DNA from: Aplysia californica
Taxonomy: Eukaryota; Mollusca; Gastropoda; Aplysiida; Aplysiidae
Assembly (NCBI RefSeq): GCF_000002075.1
Contig: NW_004797522.1
Coordinates: 103,652 to 134,455, forward strand
Direction: 5' to 3'
Length of the DNA stretch: 30,804 nt
Shown: one piece after another, positions 1 through 12,400 of the stretch
Layout of the letters: each line of letters starts with the position of its first letter
Position numbering within the stretch: position 1 is the stretch's first letter
Made by a program: the position numbers and the translations under genes
The notes under the pieces: generated by a model
The model's database searches: none
What the model saw: the letters and a program-made list of their open reading frames with translations, nothing else
What the model was told of the DNA's origin: nothing

Positions 1-1
1 G

Positions 2-55
<54 letters not shown>

Positions 56-264
56 TATATCACTATCTCTCTCTCTCAATCACTCCCGCAGACCATTGAG
101 AACCTGTACCTGGAGCCTGCCCTCCAGCGAGAGTTATTTTCTCTCTCTCTCTCTCTCTCTTCATTTCTCTCTCTATTACACTGTCTTTCTCTCTCTCCAC
201 ATGGTCTCTCTCACTCTCTCTCTCTTTATATCACTTTCTCTCTCTCTCTCAATCACACCCACAG
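1..264. repeat. (CT)n microsatellite in intron
   Basis: Long runs of CT/TCTC with short interruptions fill this stretch, broken by a partial exon copy at 92-134. It lies directly upstream of the first exon in the window and supplies its polypyrimidine tract. Such dinucleotide runs are slippage-prone and hard to assemble. Confidence 0.95.
92..134 (+). pseudogene. Partial tandem copy of the ATP10 exon start
   Basis: From the acceptor AG onward, about 43 bases match the first 43 bases of the exon at 265-441 with one difference (CAG versus CAA, silent). The intron bases just before it (CTCTCAATCAC, then a CCCRCAG-type acceptor) are also shared. The copy then runs into CT repeat after the codons for ALQREL and has no donor, so it cannot be a working exon. 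It is either a real local duplication through the CT repeat or an assembly error in the microsatellite. Confidence 0.85.
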
Positions 265-441
265 ACCATTGAGAACCTGTACCTGGAGCCTGCCCTCCAA
301 CGAGAGTTGTCTAACATGTGCCTGAGATCCTTGGATAGTGCTGAGCTCACGATCCCCCTCCATGTCAAGCGAGTCCAGGAGTTCTTCTTCCTCATGGCTG
401 TCTGCAACACCGTGGTTGTCTCCTACATCCATGAGGATGCT
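265..441 (+). CDS. ATP10: ATP10 exon a (window residues 1-59)
   Basis: Acceptor CCCACAG before 265 and donor GTGAGT after 441; 59 whole codons, phase 0 at both ends. It encodes a stretch starting [15 protein letters not shown] and containing [18 protein letters not shown], which corresponds to the segment after the DKTG phosphorylation site, where P4-ATPases carry an 'LAVCHTV' motif at the start of the nucleotide-binding domain. The upstream exon with DKTGT is outside the window. Confidence 0.9.
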
Positions 442-3400
442 GTGAGTTTGAGATTATTTTAATTTTTTTTAAAAACATTAGAAAAAGATAATGTTTATTT
501 TAGTGTAGTAATTTTAGCACCCCCATTGACACGATTTAGATCATTTAAGAGGCGCAGACTTTCGACCTTGTCTGTCAGGACCAACCTGAGCTGAGAGGGA
601 TACAACATCCCAGTAGTACTCAGCAAAAATGTTCTCCTCACTTGAGAATCGAACTAGGGTCTCCTGCATGCAACATCAAAGATCATAACTTCTGCTACTC
701 CACTGACCCCAGGGAGATATGTTTTAGTAAGAGTTTTACTTGCTACACAAATAGATCATATAAGTGCCAGTGATTAGAGGTGTTACTAGAGAGTAATATA
801 CAAAGAAAAGAGGTAGGAGAGATAAGGACAGTAGATGTCTGATAGGGAAGAAGGAGCTTAGCACACTAGAGTGCCGCCAACAACCCACAGTTTGATATTG
901 TAGGACTGAAGCTTGTCTAGGTGTTTAACACTGGTGGAGTTTTTTAAAATCCCATACTGATATGTGGTGGTCATTTTGTCCTCGATCTTTTTCAGGGTAA
1001 TGGTAATAAAACATGGCATTTATATAGCACATCTCCAGAATCTACAATTTTTAATGAGCTTTACCAAACAGACTTTCTTCTAAGGAATCCAAAGATCACT
1101 CTGGGAAACATGTAAAAAGTTTGTTTTTAAGGTGCACTAGATTCATTAGGGATTTTTGACATTCCATTTTTCATTGTGGTCTACTTAAACCTCACCTTTA
1201 ACCATTTCAATTCAGCAGGAAATTGTTTTAGATATCATTGATTTCAAATTTCATTTTCCATTTTCTTTCTTTCTTCTTTCCTACCAGATGGACGAGAGTG
1301 GGTATGTCACAGAAGCAGTTTCTCCTAAAAAAGGGAGCACGCCTGGTACAAGCACCAGCAGAGAGTCGTTGAATGTGTCAGGGGGCGGTACCCTTGGCTC
1401 CACTCGCAGTAGCGACTCTCTGGACCGGCCGGCCCCACACACCCGTATGCAGGGCGGGCTGACACCGCTCAAGTCACGTTCCCTGCTGTCCCTATCAGGT
1501 GAGCTGTGTAGAGTGGAGATAGGAGTGTACCCTGGCCTGTTCTCTATAGTTCATAGTTTTGACTGTTTTTTGCCCTCAATATTCAGTGATGTTATAGAGC
1601 AGGCATAGGCAAACTAAGGCATACAGAGACACTGCACTAGTTGACACACTCCAGGATGAAATAAAATCAAGTAAATTTTGACTTTGGTTCACAAGTCAGG
1701 AAAAATCAAGTATTGTCGAACCTGCTCAAATGGCCTCCTGTAAAAGACAATCACTTTTACAAATCTCTATTTCTCATTGCCACCATCCCTGCATTTTTTT
1801 TTTACATTACAATGACACCGTGTAAGACGGCCTCCAGTCCGAGATAGCCACTTTACTCCTCGACAGTGGGTGGCTTTCTATTAACCCTCGTCCTGCGGAG
1901 GCCGGATTTATGTCGCTCAATAAGCCTATTTTGGCACCTCGCCTGCGTTTTGGTCCCGTGTCAGTCTGGCCCCTGGCTCAGCACACACGTGCCGAGCGTC
2001 ATCTCCCGTGAAATTCAGGTCCCGCATCGGATCCCATTCAGGCAGATCAAGTGTGTGTTCGTCAGTCTGCTTCAGTTTGTGTGCGTTTGTGGCCTTCTTC
2101 TTGAACCGCCTGCTTTGGTTTGTAATCAAGTTGTACGTCTCATTCAAAACACGCCAAGTTGGTAGCTCTAGATGTTCTTCCAATGAAATTATAGAAGAAA
2201 CTGACTCACTTAGACTTGAGGAGCTTGAAAGGATAGTCAGGAAACAAGACTTCCATTTTTCTATAAAATATATTTCAAATGAGCTTGATTTTGTCTGATA
2301 AAAAATAAGTTCGTTTGATAGTTTTAAATACCATTGTGCGGGTACAAAGAACAATTTGAGTGCAAAGCATTCGGAAATTGACCTATATTATCCCCTTTCG
2401 AACCTCGGGTAATTCATAACAACAAGAGCGTCTAGAAAGGTTATTCGAATGGGCGTAACTACTCGTAATGTCTTATCAGCTTGTGAGAGGGGGTTATTCA
2501 TGTGTTTGTAATACTTTATATATAGAAAACTATGAAGGATAGAGTGTTATTTAACAATGTTGACTGTATGTTTATGTTTGGTTGGTAAATCTTGGAAAAG
2601 TGTATGAAATTATGTTTACATTTTCATTGCCAGGGTATGCGTTCCTACTGTCAGCACTGATTTTCAGCTGAGCAGGTTACCCGGGGCAGCAGCCTAATGT
2701 CTCAGTGTTGATGGGCGCGCGGTCTAGATCTATCGCACTCTTGACATATATCGGACACCGGGTCTTTGATTGTCACTTTTCAAATTCCCCATTTCCTCCC
2801 ATCTTACTCATAATTTCTATTAACTGACAAATCCAAGTGAAAAAGTGAATTTATTTGCCTTTTTAAAGTCATTTCGATGTTTACATTTTTTTAGAGCACA
2901 CGTCCGCCCGCAAGCCTAGATCTGTGTTTATCGATCGCATACAAGCCTAGCGGTAAAGTAATGCTGGACAAATTTGGTACCGATATCCACATCTTTTATT
3001 TCCGAATACGAATCTATACAGTGCTTGTGGCTAAAACTCCATACAGAAGAATTAGAGCCAGGTTATTAGCATGACATACTTGTAACGTCACATAGGCAAC
3101 TAGGAGGAGCAAATTTTGCAACTATTGTGACGTTCATGACGTCACGGCGCTAAGAATTACGCATTTTCATGACGTACCAGATACGTCATAAGGCAGTGAA
3201 GGTGTTAAAAAAGCATTTTGTCATTGTACTCTGGTGAAATATGACTCTTATCGAGCTGATGTGTGGCTGTATAGTGTGAATCAACTCAAAAATCAGTCCA
3301 ACCCCCAATCCAACGATCTCATTCTCTGACCTCTTTCAGCATCTGAAAGCGGAGGGGACTTCATGTCTGAGGGCAGCGTGACGGGGTCCTCGTTTATCTC

Positions 3401-6400
3401 GGAGGGTTCCGCCCGCATGCACTACGAGGCTGAGAGTCCTGACGAACTGGCTCTGGTCAAGGCGGCTAGCACTTACGGCTGCAAGCTCAAGGGAAGGTCC
3501 CCAGGGAAGGCCAAGGTCTTTCTGCCAGGTGAGTGTACACATAGATGGGGTGGGGGTGGCCGGAATCATGGGTTGGTATAGTTTTTGGATAGGGTTTTTT
3601 ACCCGCGGAGAACACCGAACCGGGAGAGAGACAAAAACGCGGCTTGTGCATGTCCGCCCGTAGCTTTCTACTTCCGTTCTTCTAGGCCCAGCGCTAGTTT
3701 CACATTGTTTATTGTTGTGGAGCAACATAGTGTCGACCGGGCATCGGGACGTTGGCGTGCCGAGTTGTCATTGAAAACGGCGGAAATTCGAGAGAAATTG
3801 ATGCAGAATGCAAAAATAAAAGGAGCTGGAATGAGAAAGAAGCAGCCGGTGTGCGACTTGAAAAGTTAATTAGAAAATTGAACTAGCCGCTTGCTGCACT
3901 TTGCGTTTGGTGCGAAAGAAATCGCGGCCCACGGCACTCCTGTACAATTGCGGTCTAGTTTGTTTACATGACGGCTATTGTGGTTGTGGAAGTGAATCTA
4001 GATCTAGATAATCTATCTCTAGATATAATCTAGATCTACACATATTTAGATATCTAGATTTTAGATCTAGATTAGATAGCCTAGGCTATAATTTTAATTC
4101 AGTTTAGATCTCTAAATAAGAAACTCACTACAGGGGCACTAAGTGCAAACGGGACCGCATTATTGTACAGGAGTGCCTACCTCCTTGATCCGGTACTGCT
4201 CTACATCGATGTAGGCTACAATTTTAAAGTGAAAGAAATCTTTTTATGAGGCACCAGATGGCAAAAAAAACACTGGATTTTTAGTCACCAAGTCCAAACT
4301 GTCAAATTGACTCGAATGCTTGTTAATCAACTTGTTGCCTTTTTGGTTTTGTTGGGGGTTTTTTCAAATACATTTTAATTCAGTCGCCTATGGTTAACAA
4401 TATGACAGTTTTCCCTTCCAAAACCGTAAGCTAGATTTTCCAGTATAGATTGCCTCTGGATCTCACTGGTTTTACTCCGGCCTTCGGAGAGCGCGCGTAC
4501 GCCTTCGCGTGAATTTCCTCCTTTTTTAAAATTCTTGAGTGGCAGCTGTGTATACAATATGAAAATGGTGCCTTTTTAAAATCGCCAGTGTATTATGCCC
4601 TGTTTGAGAAAGTTTTGATAATTTATGAGGCAGGTTGCTCCCAGTTGGGAATCTAACTCATCACTTAGTGTGGAAAGGGAAGAGAGAAACATAATAGCTT
4701 AGAAGTTGGTAACGTTTCTTTGAAAAGCATGAGATTTTCATTTTGAATTCTTTTACTTTTGTTCTGTTTCAAACGCTATCTTACAACCTTTGCTGATATG
4801 ACTGGTTTTCTTCGGGCCACCAGCTGACAACGAAGAGGTGGAGCTAGATGTGCTCAACGTGCTCCACTTTGACGCCGTCAGGAAGAGGATGTCTGTCATT
4901 GTACGGCACATCAAGTCTCGCACCATCATCCTCTACATCAAGGGAGCTGACTCTGCTATACTGGAAATTTTGCACTCTCGTTATGAAAGTAAGCTTTAGA
5001 AATATGTCTTTTTTTTTTCCTAATGTAGTCTGAGTTGGAGTGTCTCTTTTCCTGAAATTTCCAGAAATTGGGAGATATAGAATGCTATTTTTAGATTTTA
5101 TTTTTGTGGGTTATACCCATCTTTTTGTGAGAATTAATGAAGCTTTGTATTTTATCACACGTAAGAGGCACCAGTTATCTGACTCTTTTGTACTGTGTAT
5201 GGAATGTTTTTATGATATAAGGTATCATGAATATTTCACGGCGTCACTTTTCGCCCGATTCTGTTACTTTTAGTTCGCATGACTCAGCAGCCCGCCAGAG
5301 CTCCCCGGCTCGGGGTCACTGGGTTAATGAGCCCTGAAGCGACTTTGCCGCAGTCGGTCAGGAAGTTCGCATTTTTGACTATGTTTAAAACGATATAACT
5401 TCTTCCCCATCCCACATAGCAAACCATTACGCGGATGTACTAAAAGCTCAGTGTCTTGAGATTTATTCTGCGTTAGAATGGTTAGTTTCTGTGCCTTAGT
5501 TTTTGCTCTAGACAAGTGTTTGTAGAGTACCCAATTTGTCCTATTTTAGATACAAACTTATGAATAAATGATTGTTAATTTAAAAAAGGCACGACAGATC
5601 TCTCCAAAATCTGTGTTAAACTGACTACGGATATCATGTCTTTTACCATGAGAAATCTTAAATCTGCGCTAGTAGTAATAGTCAAGTTATAAGAGAAGAA
5701 AGATGCACACCTGCATTTTTTAACTAAAGACGATCAGCATTAGCTCTTTTTTTACTATTAAACAAGAGAAAGTTACTCTGCGTTTGTTCATGAATCATGC
5801 TGTGTCTGTGGCAGCCTGCATACAACTAACTTGTATGGAATAAAAATAATGACAGCTGAAACCTTCATTCTTAGTTTTTGTGTAGGAAATATACGCGGAC
5901 ACAATTATGAATGTAAAGAAATAAGTCACATTGTCAGTTATTGCAAATGGTCATAGAAACGAAAAGAAGCTGGAAAAGTCTGGTGCTGATTCAGTGTTCC
6001 TGGAAAGCTAGAAATTATTCTTATAACCCAATTATGAGAAGTCATCCTTATTATTCAGTCAACTTACAAAACCAAGACTGAGCGTTTTAAGGAAAGTAAG
6101 GAATTTCTGGAGTGTAACGGATACTGTTCGTGTATTAGATCTACGTTGAAGATGTATTCTAGCACTAAAATCGATTTGTACTTTTCATAGAGAAACTTCA
6201 TGGTAACTTTTATAAACTTTCGAGAAAATATGCATATATTCACGATTATATTAGACACATAAAGTTGTATTTGGAGGAATTACTTCATAGCGAATTGTGT
6301 GCCCGATGGATAAAATTGTAAAATTACAGCCTTCTATTATAAGCGCAGATACCATCTTTTCTGAGTATCTGCACCAATGTTATGTTGTTCATGTTCCAAA

Positions 6401-9400
6401 AGTTTGACAGATTTTGACGATGCCTTTTTTTTATATTGATTTTTTTTCATTCACGCTAGTCAAAAAAAAATTACAATTTAGCATTGCCGACTCCAGCGCG
6501 TCTAACGAAATAACCAGACAAGTTACAACGTCCGTTCTTTTTTGAGTCTCAAGAGCAGAAATGCGTGCTTTGGATGCACTAAATGAGAATTACCATAAAA
6601 ACAAGGATACACCTTAAATTGTACGTTGAAGAGTACCAAAAATTATGTCGGCCCAGACAGAGCGGCGACAGGGAGCTGACCCCCGTGACCCCGACGTGAT
6701 AAGGCGCCCGGCAGCAACTAAAATTCCACTGCCAGTGCGCCATGATTTATACACTTCTTCTTCAGATAGGAAAGGAAATTGTATTGTTTTTTCAGTTACG
6801 CTTACTGAATGTAGAGAAATTATGTTGAAGAGCTGTTATTATATCAAATTCAGTAAAACAATCCTTTGTGCTGTCACTTCTTAATTTTGGGTGGCTGGAG
6901 GACACCACTGGTACGTCCAACTTCTTTACTGTCCCTCTTTTGTTTCTGTCAGTCTTGTTTTTTCTTAGCACTTATTTACTGTTATTGTGCCTATGTGCCT
7001 CTCTTTACTCATGCAAATAATTACTTTTTCACCCTTAAAAAAAAGTGCTTTCCTATTTCAACTGGCTTTTTAAATATTCTATTGGAAAGAGTTGGGAATA
7101 GTTGATTGATAAATATTTTTGTCTGAGCATCAGAGAAACTGTGCTGACATTAAATTCTATTAAAGTTATAATCATTTTTGCCTGTTGTTCAGTTTTGTGA
7201 AAGTTAAAAAGCTTATTCCTTGACAGATGATTTGAGTTTGATCCTACAAGTGATTGGAGGGTGTTATTAGTACTGTCTGTCTTGCTTTCTCCAAGTATTA
7301 AATGACTACGATTGTATCAGAGTGCTTCTTTTATCATTAAGGCATATAACCCAAATTGTTCAACACATTCTTCAGCAGTGCAGGACTCACAAAGCTCAGA
7401 GAAAGAAAATGTGGCCAACCCCATTAACATTACAGGAGGAATTATATGAGCCAACAGAGAAAGTTAGCTGGACAGCCCAGTGTGATGCAAATGAGAAAAA
7501 AAAAAAAGACAAACAAACCTGAATAAAACCCTGAAGGGGCTTTGCAGTTCCCATTGACTTTTACTGAGTGATGTGTGGGACTGTGTTCATCTTGAGGGAA
7601 ATGTAAATGTCTTTTTTTTTTTTTTTGCAGGTGATGAGGATGACAAACGTGTGAAGACCATGACCTTGGAACATCTCAACAGCTATGCCATGAAGGGCCT
7701 GCGTACTTTATGTATGGGCAAGCGGGTGAGTGAAACAAAAAGAAATGATTTGTGCAGTCTAGCACGCACATTGCGCACTCTGCGGGAAGTGAAAATCTTT
7801 CATAATAAACGAATTTTGCCTTTTATGTGCTTTTAATACAAAGAATGTAGATATATAAGAAAAAATATTGAACCCAAAAATCTATTTGCTATGTGTATGT
7901 TCGCTTTGTGCATGTTTTGCTATATGCATGTTTGTTATGTGTATGTTCGCTTTGTGCATGTTTTGCTATATGCATGTTTGTTATGTGTATGTTCGCTTTG
8001 TGCATGTTTTGCTATATGCATGTTTGTTATGTGTATGTTCGCTTTGTGCATGTTTTGCTATATGCATGTTTGCTATGTGTATGTTTGCTCTGTGCGTGTT
8101 TCGCTATATGCATGTTTGCTCTGTGTGTGTTTCGCTATGTGTATGTTCGCTCTGTGCGTGTTTCGCTATATACATGTTTGCTCTGTGCGTGTTTCGCTAT
8201 ATGCATGTTTGCTCTGTGCGTGTTTCGCTATGTGTGTTCTAGATTGTAATCGTAAAGGTTTTACTCCCCGACCGACGCTATTCAGATGATTTAGAAGGTG
8301 GGCTGCTTTGATCGTGCCTGTCAGGGCCAAGGGAAACCAGGCTGATAAAGATATGACATCCCTGCAGACAGATGGAGATACTTGATTTAAAACTTCTCCT
8401 CACAGGAATGAACTCGCGTCTTTTGAATGCAGCCGACAAGAGCTTGAATCGTACACCACTGCTGCGTGTGTCAGTTTTGCATATAGAGTACAAAATGACA
8501 AAACATCTAAAAAAGTTTGAGGTAATTGTTGGCATTGTGGCTTTGCTGGATTGAGACCCTGGTGACGAACTGGCTTCTGTGGTGTAATAGTTAGGCTCTT
8601 TTATGCAGCATATAAGAAATGTTAGTGCAATTCCTGCTTTGGAAAGTTACGTGTTGAATATCTTCATCTGTGTGGGGTGCTGTAGTGTCTCTCTCTCTGT
8701 GCCTGAGTTGGACCTGGCAGGCAACGTTCAAAGCAGTCTACCGCCTAAATTATCTACATTGTGTCAGTAGGGGCAGCAGAACATTTACAAAGATTATTTG
8801 TGCTTTTCAAAATGATGTGCCAATATTTTTTCCTTATATAAATCCATCTGCAACATTCACTGTTCAGTCCTCTTGTTGTATCATAACAGTCAAGTACAAA
8901 GTATTGCCGCATTTATCCCAGTGATTGTAGATGTTGCTCTAATTTTAAGACAGGCTAAGTTAAATGAGACGAAAATTCAATGTTCATATGAATCACATTT
9001 CTCATTGCTTTCTTGTCCTTTGTTGTGCCAGGAGTTGGATGCAGCCACGTACGAGAGGTGGGCTGTGGAACACAGGAAGGCAGAGAGTAGCATGAACAAT
9101 AGAGATGAACTCATTTTGGAGTCATGCCTGGCAATTGAAAAGGATATTGAACTTTTGGGTGAGTCAAGCATTTTTGGTAAAAGTGAACGTCAGCCCTCCA
9201 TTCATAACTTACATGACCTACAACAATCGTCCAGGATCTCCACTTATAGTGGGACTACATTTTGGTCACCGAGACGTCAAGCGTGAAAGACGCTTTTTAA
9301 CCTTTTAAAAAATGATCTTGCTGAAATCTGAAAAGACTCTCTACGCTGATGATCTTGCTCTCTGGCAGACACATCACAGCACAGTTGTAGGAGCAGGGAA

Positions 9401-12400
9401 ATTAAAAGAAGACCTCAAGAGGCTCCACAATTACTGTCAGAAATGGAAGCTTAAAATAAACTGCACGAAAACAGTACATACCCTATTTTACAAAAAGCCA
9501 TAAAACAGTCAAAGAAAATCTCCTACTAAAGATAAGAAATGAAAATCTCCCCAAAGAAGAACAACCAACATACCTAGGAGTCAAACTTGAGCAAAGTATA
9601 GCCATGGAAAACCAAGTGGAGAACATAAAGAACAAGGCGAAAAAAAGACTCCAACTTTTAAAGAAACTCGCCAGCAGTTCATGGGGATGAGACAAACAAA
9701 CTCTGACAGCTCTATACCTTGATTAATTCTGATCTTCCCTAGAATACAGCAATAGCCTACTCACTATGTGCAGTACAACTATTTGCTGCACCCTTAACAA
9801 GGTAAAAAATAATGACCTTCGTTTCATAAATGGTGGCATGAGATCCACACCTACCGCCGCATGTGAAATCCTTTCAAATGTTGAACCCCAGTGAATCCGC
9901 AGAGATAAAGCAGTTTTGGAGCTGCATGAAAGAACCGAAAGAAGGAGCCCCAACCACCCAAACAGGAAATTGGTAGAAACATGGAAACCAAAGAAACGAT
10001 TCAACAAAAGTCAATCGTGCATCACATCACAGAACTAATGGATAGTCACCATCTACCTCAAAACAGACAAGAAACCAAAAGAGTCAACTAAAATATCTCT
10101 CCCCACCTTTCTTTAAAAAAGCCAATCATTACATCTCTCAGAGACAATAGCACAAAATTTTCAGACCCAGTGATGCTGATGCTTGACGCACATCAAACAA
10201 TCGACAGCTATTCAGATGACTGGATACACGTCTATACAAACGGCTCAGCTTTCAAAGGCACAACCAAAGCCAGATATGGATTACTAATACACATGGCTTC
10301 CAGTCTTCCGCAATTTTGCAGATTTCCGCAATTTAGTAGATTTCTGCAAATGGAAAAATTTCTATGAAAATTCGTGACAAAAACCAAAAAAAAAATTATT
10401 TTCAAAAATGCGAAATAAAAATTTTCCGTTATTACCAGTAGTCACAGAATTCTACACTTATAGAAGCGGAACTCCCTCTTCGCGATCGCCGATTCGCTGT
10501 GAGGAATTGAAACTAAAACATGGCGGCCAATTGAGGGCACCTTTGGCTGCGCCGCACAGCGAGGCTTCGCGTTGCTATGCACGCTGATGCTAGTGGTAGG
10601 GCTTGGAAGACACCTTACATTAAGTTACATCAGTATTTTAAAACTTTCTTCGAAGAGGAAATATAGTGAAATAGTCTAGTACATTTTTACTGCCAACAAT
10701 ATGTCATAATTGGCAATGTTACAATGTTTTTGTATCTGTATTGTTGGTTTGTTGTTGTTTTTTTAATGATGGGATGGAATGGGATCTAATCTAGTCTAGA
10801 TCTAGATAGATCTAGATCTCTAGATCTACTACTAGATCTAGATCTACTAAAGATCTTCACAATCACAATACACTTGATAATAACACTAATTATGAACATT
10901 AACTCTGTTGGAAAAGTATCTAGATATAGTCTTGATTAGTACTAGATCTACGATTGGAGAATGTGTCGGTTGCACATAAAATACATAGGCCTATTGTACA
11001 TGCTGCCAAAAACACAAAAATGCAGAAAAGGCCTCTAAATATTGTTTTACACATAAAAGCCATTAATGCAAAACAAAGTAAACAAGAGTGGAACTGGCAT
11101 ATGTTTCCTGAATATATGTTCAAAGTCATTTTCTGTGTGTTGGGAGTGTGATTTCTAATGCATGAATGAGAGGCTCATTCAGATGTGATAATGAAGAAAC
11201 TTGTGTCTACAGTCACAACAGAAAGAGTTCCATGGCGAGTGATCACTGGTCAAGGATTTCAGAGCTGTGTGCATTTTGAGAAAAATGTATCCCCATACTC
11301 TGGATCACATGTCGAGGGGATGGGCTTGTCCCCCTGTAATCCCCGCACACAGTAAACAAACACATATTTTGGAACACGAACAAGAAAAAATAAGTGGTCT
11401 CTTGTTACGGATCAAATCGAAGTCCTGTTACAATTCAATTAATTGATAAAAGTGCGTATCGCAATGCGTTGGCCACCCCTGCCCTATAGGCCTATATGCT
11501 ATTTAATAAATACATTCGTCAGACCTGGAATCTTTAATGCCCGCACACAGTAAACAAACACACATTTTTGAACACGTATAAGAAAAAAATAAGTGTTGTC
11601 TTGTTACGGATCAAATCGAAGTCCTGTTACAATTCAATTAATTGATAAAAGCGCGTATCGCAAGGCATCGGCTAACCCAGCACTATTACGCTATTTTATA
11701 AATACATTCGTCAGATCTGGAATCTTTAATCTTTAATTTTTAATCCCCGCACACAGTAAACAAACACACATTCATGAACACGTATAAAAAATAAGTGGCC
11801 TCTTGTTACGGATCAAATTGAAGTCTTGTTACAATTCGATCAATTGATAAAAGTGCGTATCGCAATGCGTTGGCCACCCCTGCCCTATAGGCCTATATGC
11901 TATTTAATAAATACATTCGTCAGACCTGGAATCCTTAATGCCCGCACACAGTAAACAAACACACATTTTTAAACACGTATAAGAAAAAATAAGTGTTGTC
12001 TTGTTACGGATCAAATCGAAGTCCTGTTACAATTCAATTAATTGATAAAAGCGCGTATCGCAAGGCATCGGCTAACCCAGCACTATTACGCTATTTTATA
12101 AATACATTCGTCAGATCTGGAATCTTTAATCTTTAATTTTTAATCCCTGCACACAGTAAACAAACACACATTCATGAACACATATAAAAAATAAGTGGCC
12201 TCTTGTTCCGGATCAAATTGAAGTCCTGTTTCAATTCGATTAATTGATAAAAGTGCGTATCGCAATGCGTTGGCCACCCCTGCCCTATAGGCCTATATGC
12301 TATTTAATAAATACATTCGTCAGACCTGGAATCCTTAATGCCCGCACACAGTAAACAAACACACATTTTTAAACACGTATAAGAAAAAATAAGTGTTGTC

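Noticed and set aside
1926-2354. Minus-strand 142-codon frame as a real piggyBac transposase
   Set aside because: Only a vague resemblance in one short segment; the catalytic region is absent, so it is mentioned only as a possible remnant.
7868-8289. Three overlapping long open frames suggesting a Cys/Met/Tyr-rich protein
   Set aside because: They are the same minisatellite unit read in three frames, with no start context or splice support.
8574-8640. A functional tRNA gene
   Set aside because: Box A and box B are degenerate and no complete cloverleaf or anticodon stem could be drawn; better explained as a SINE head.
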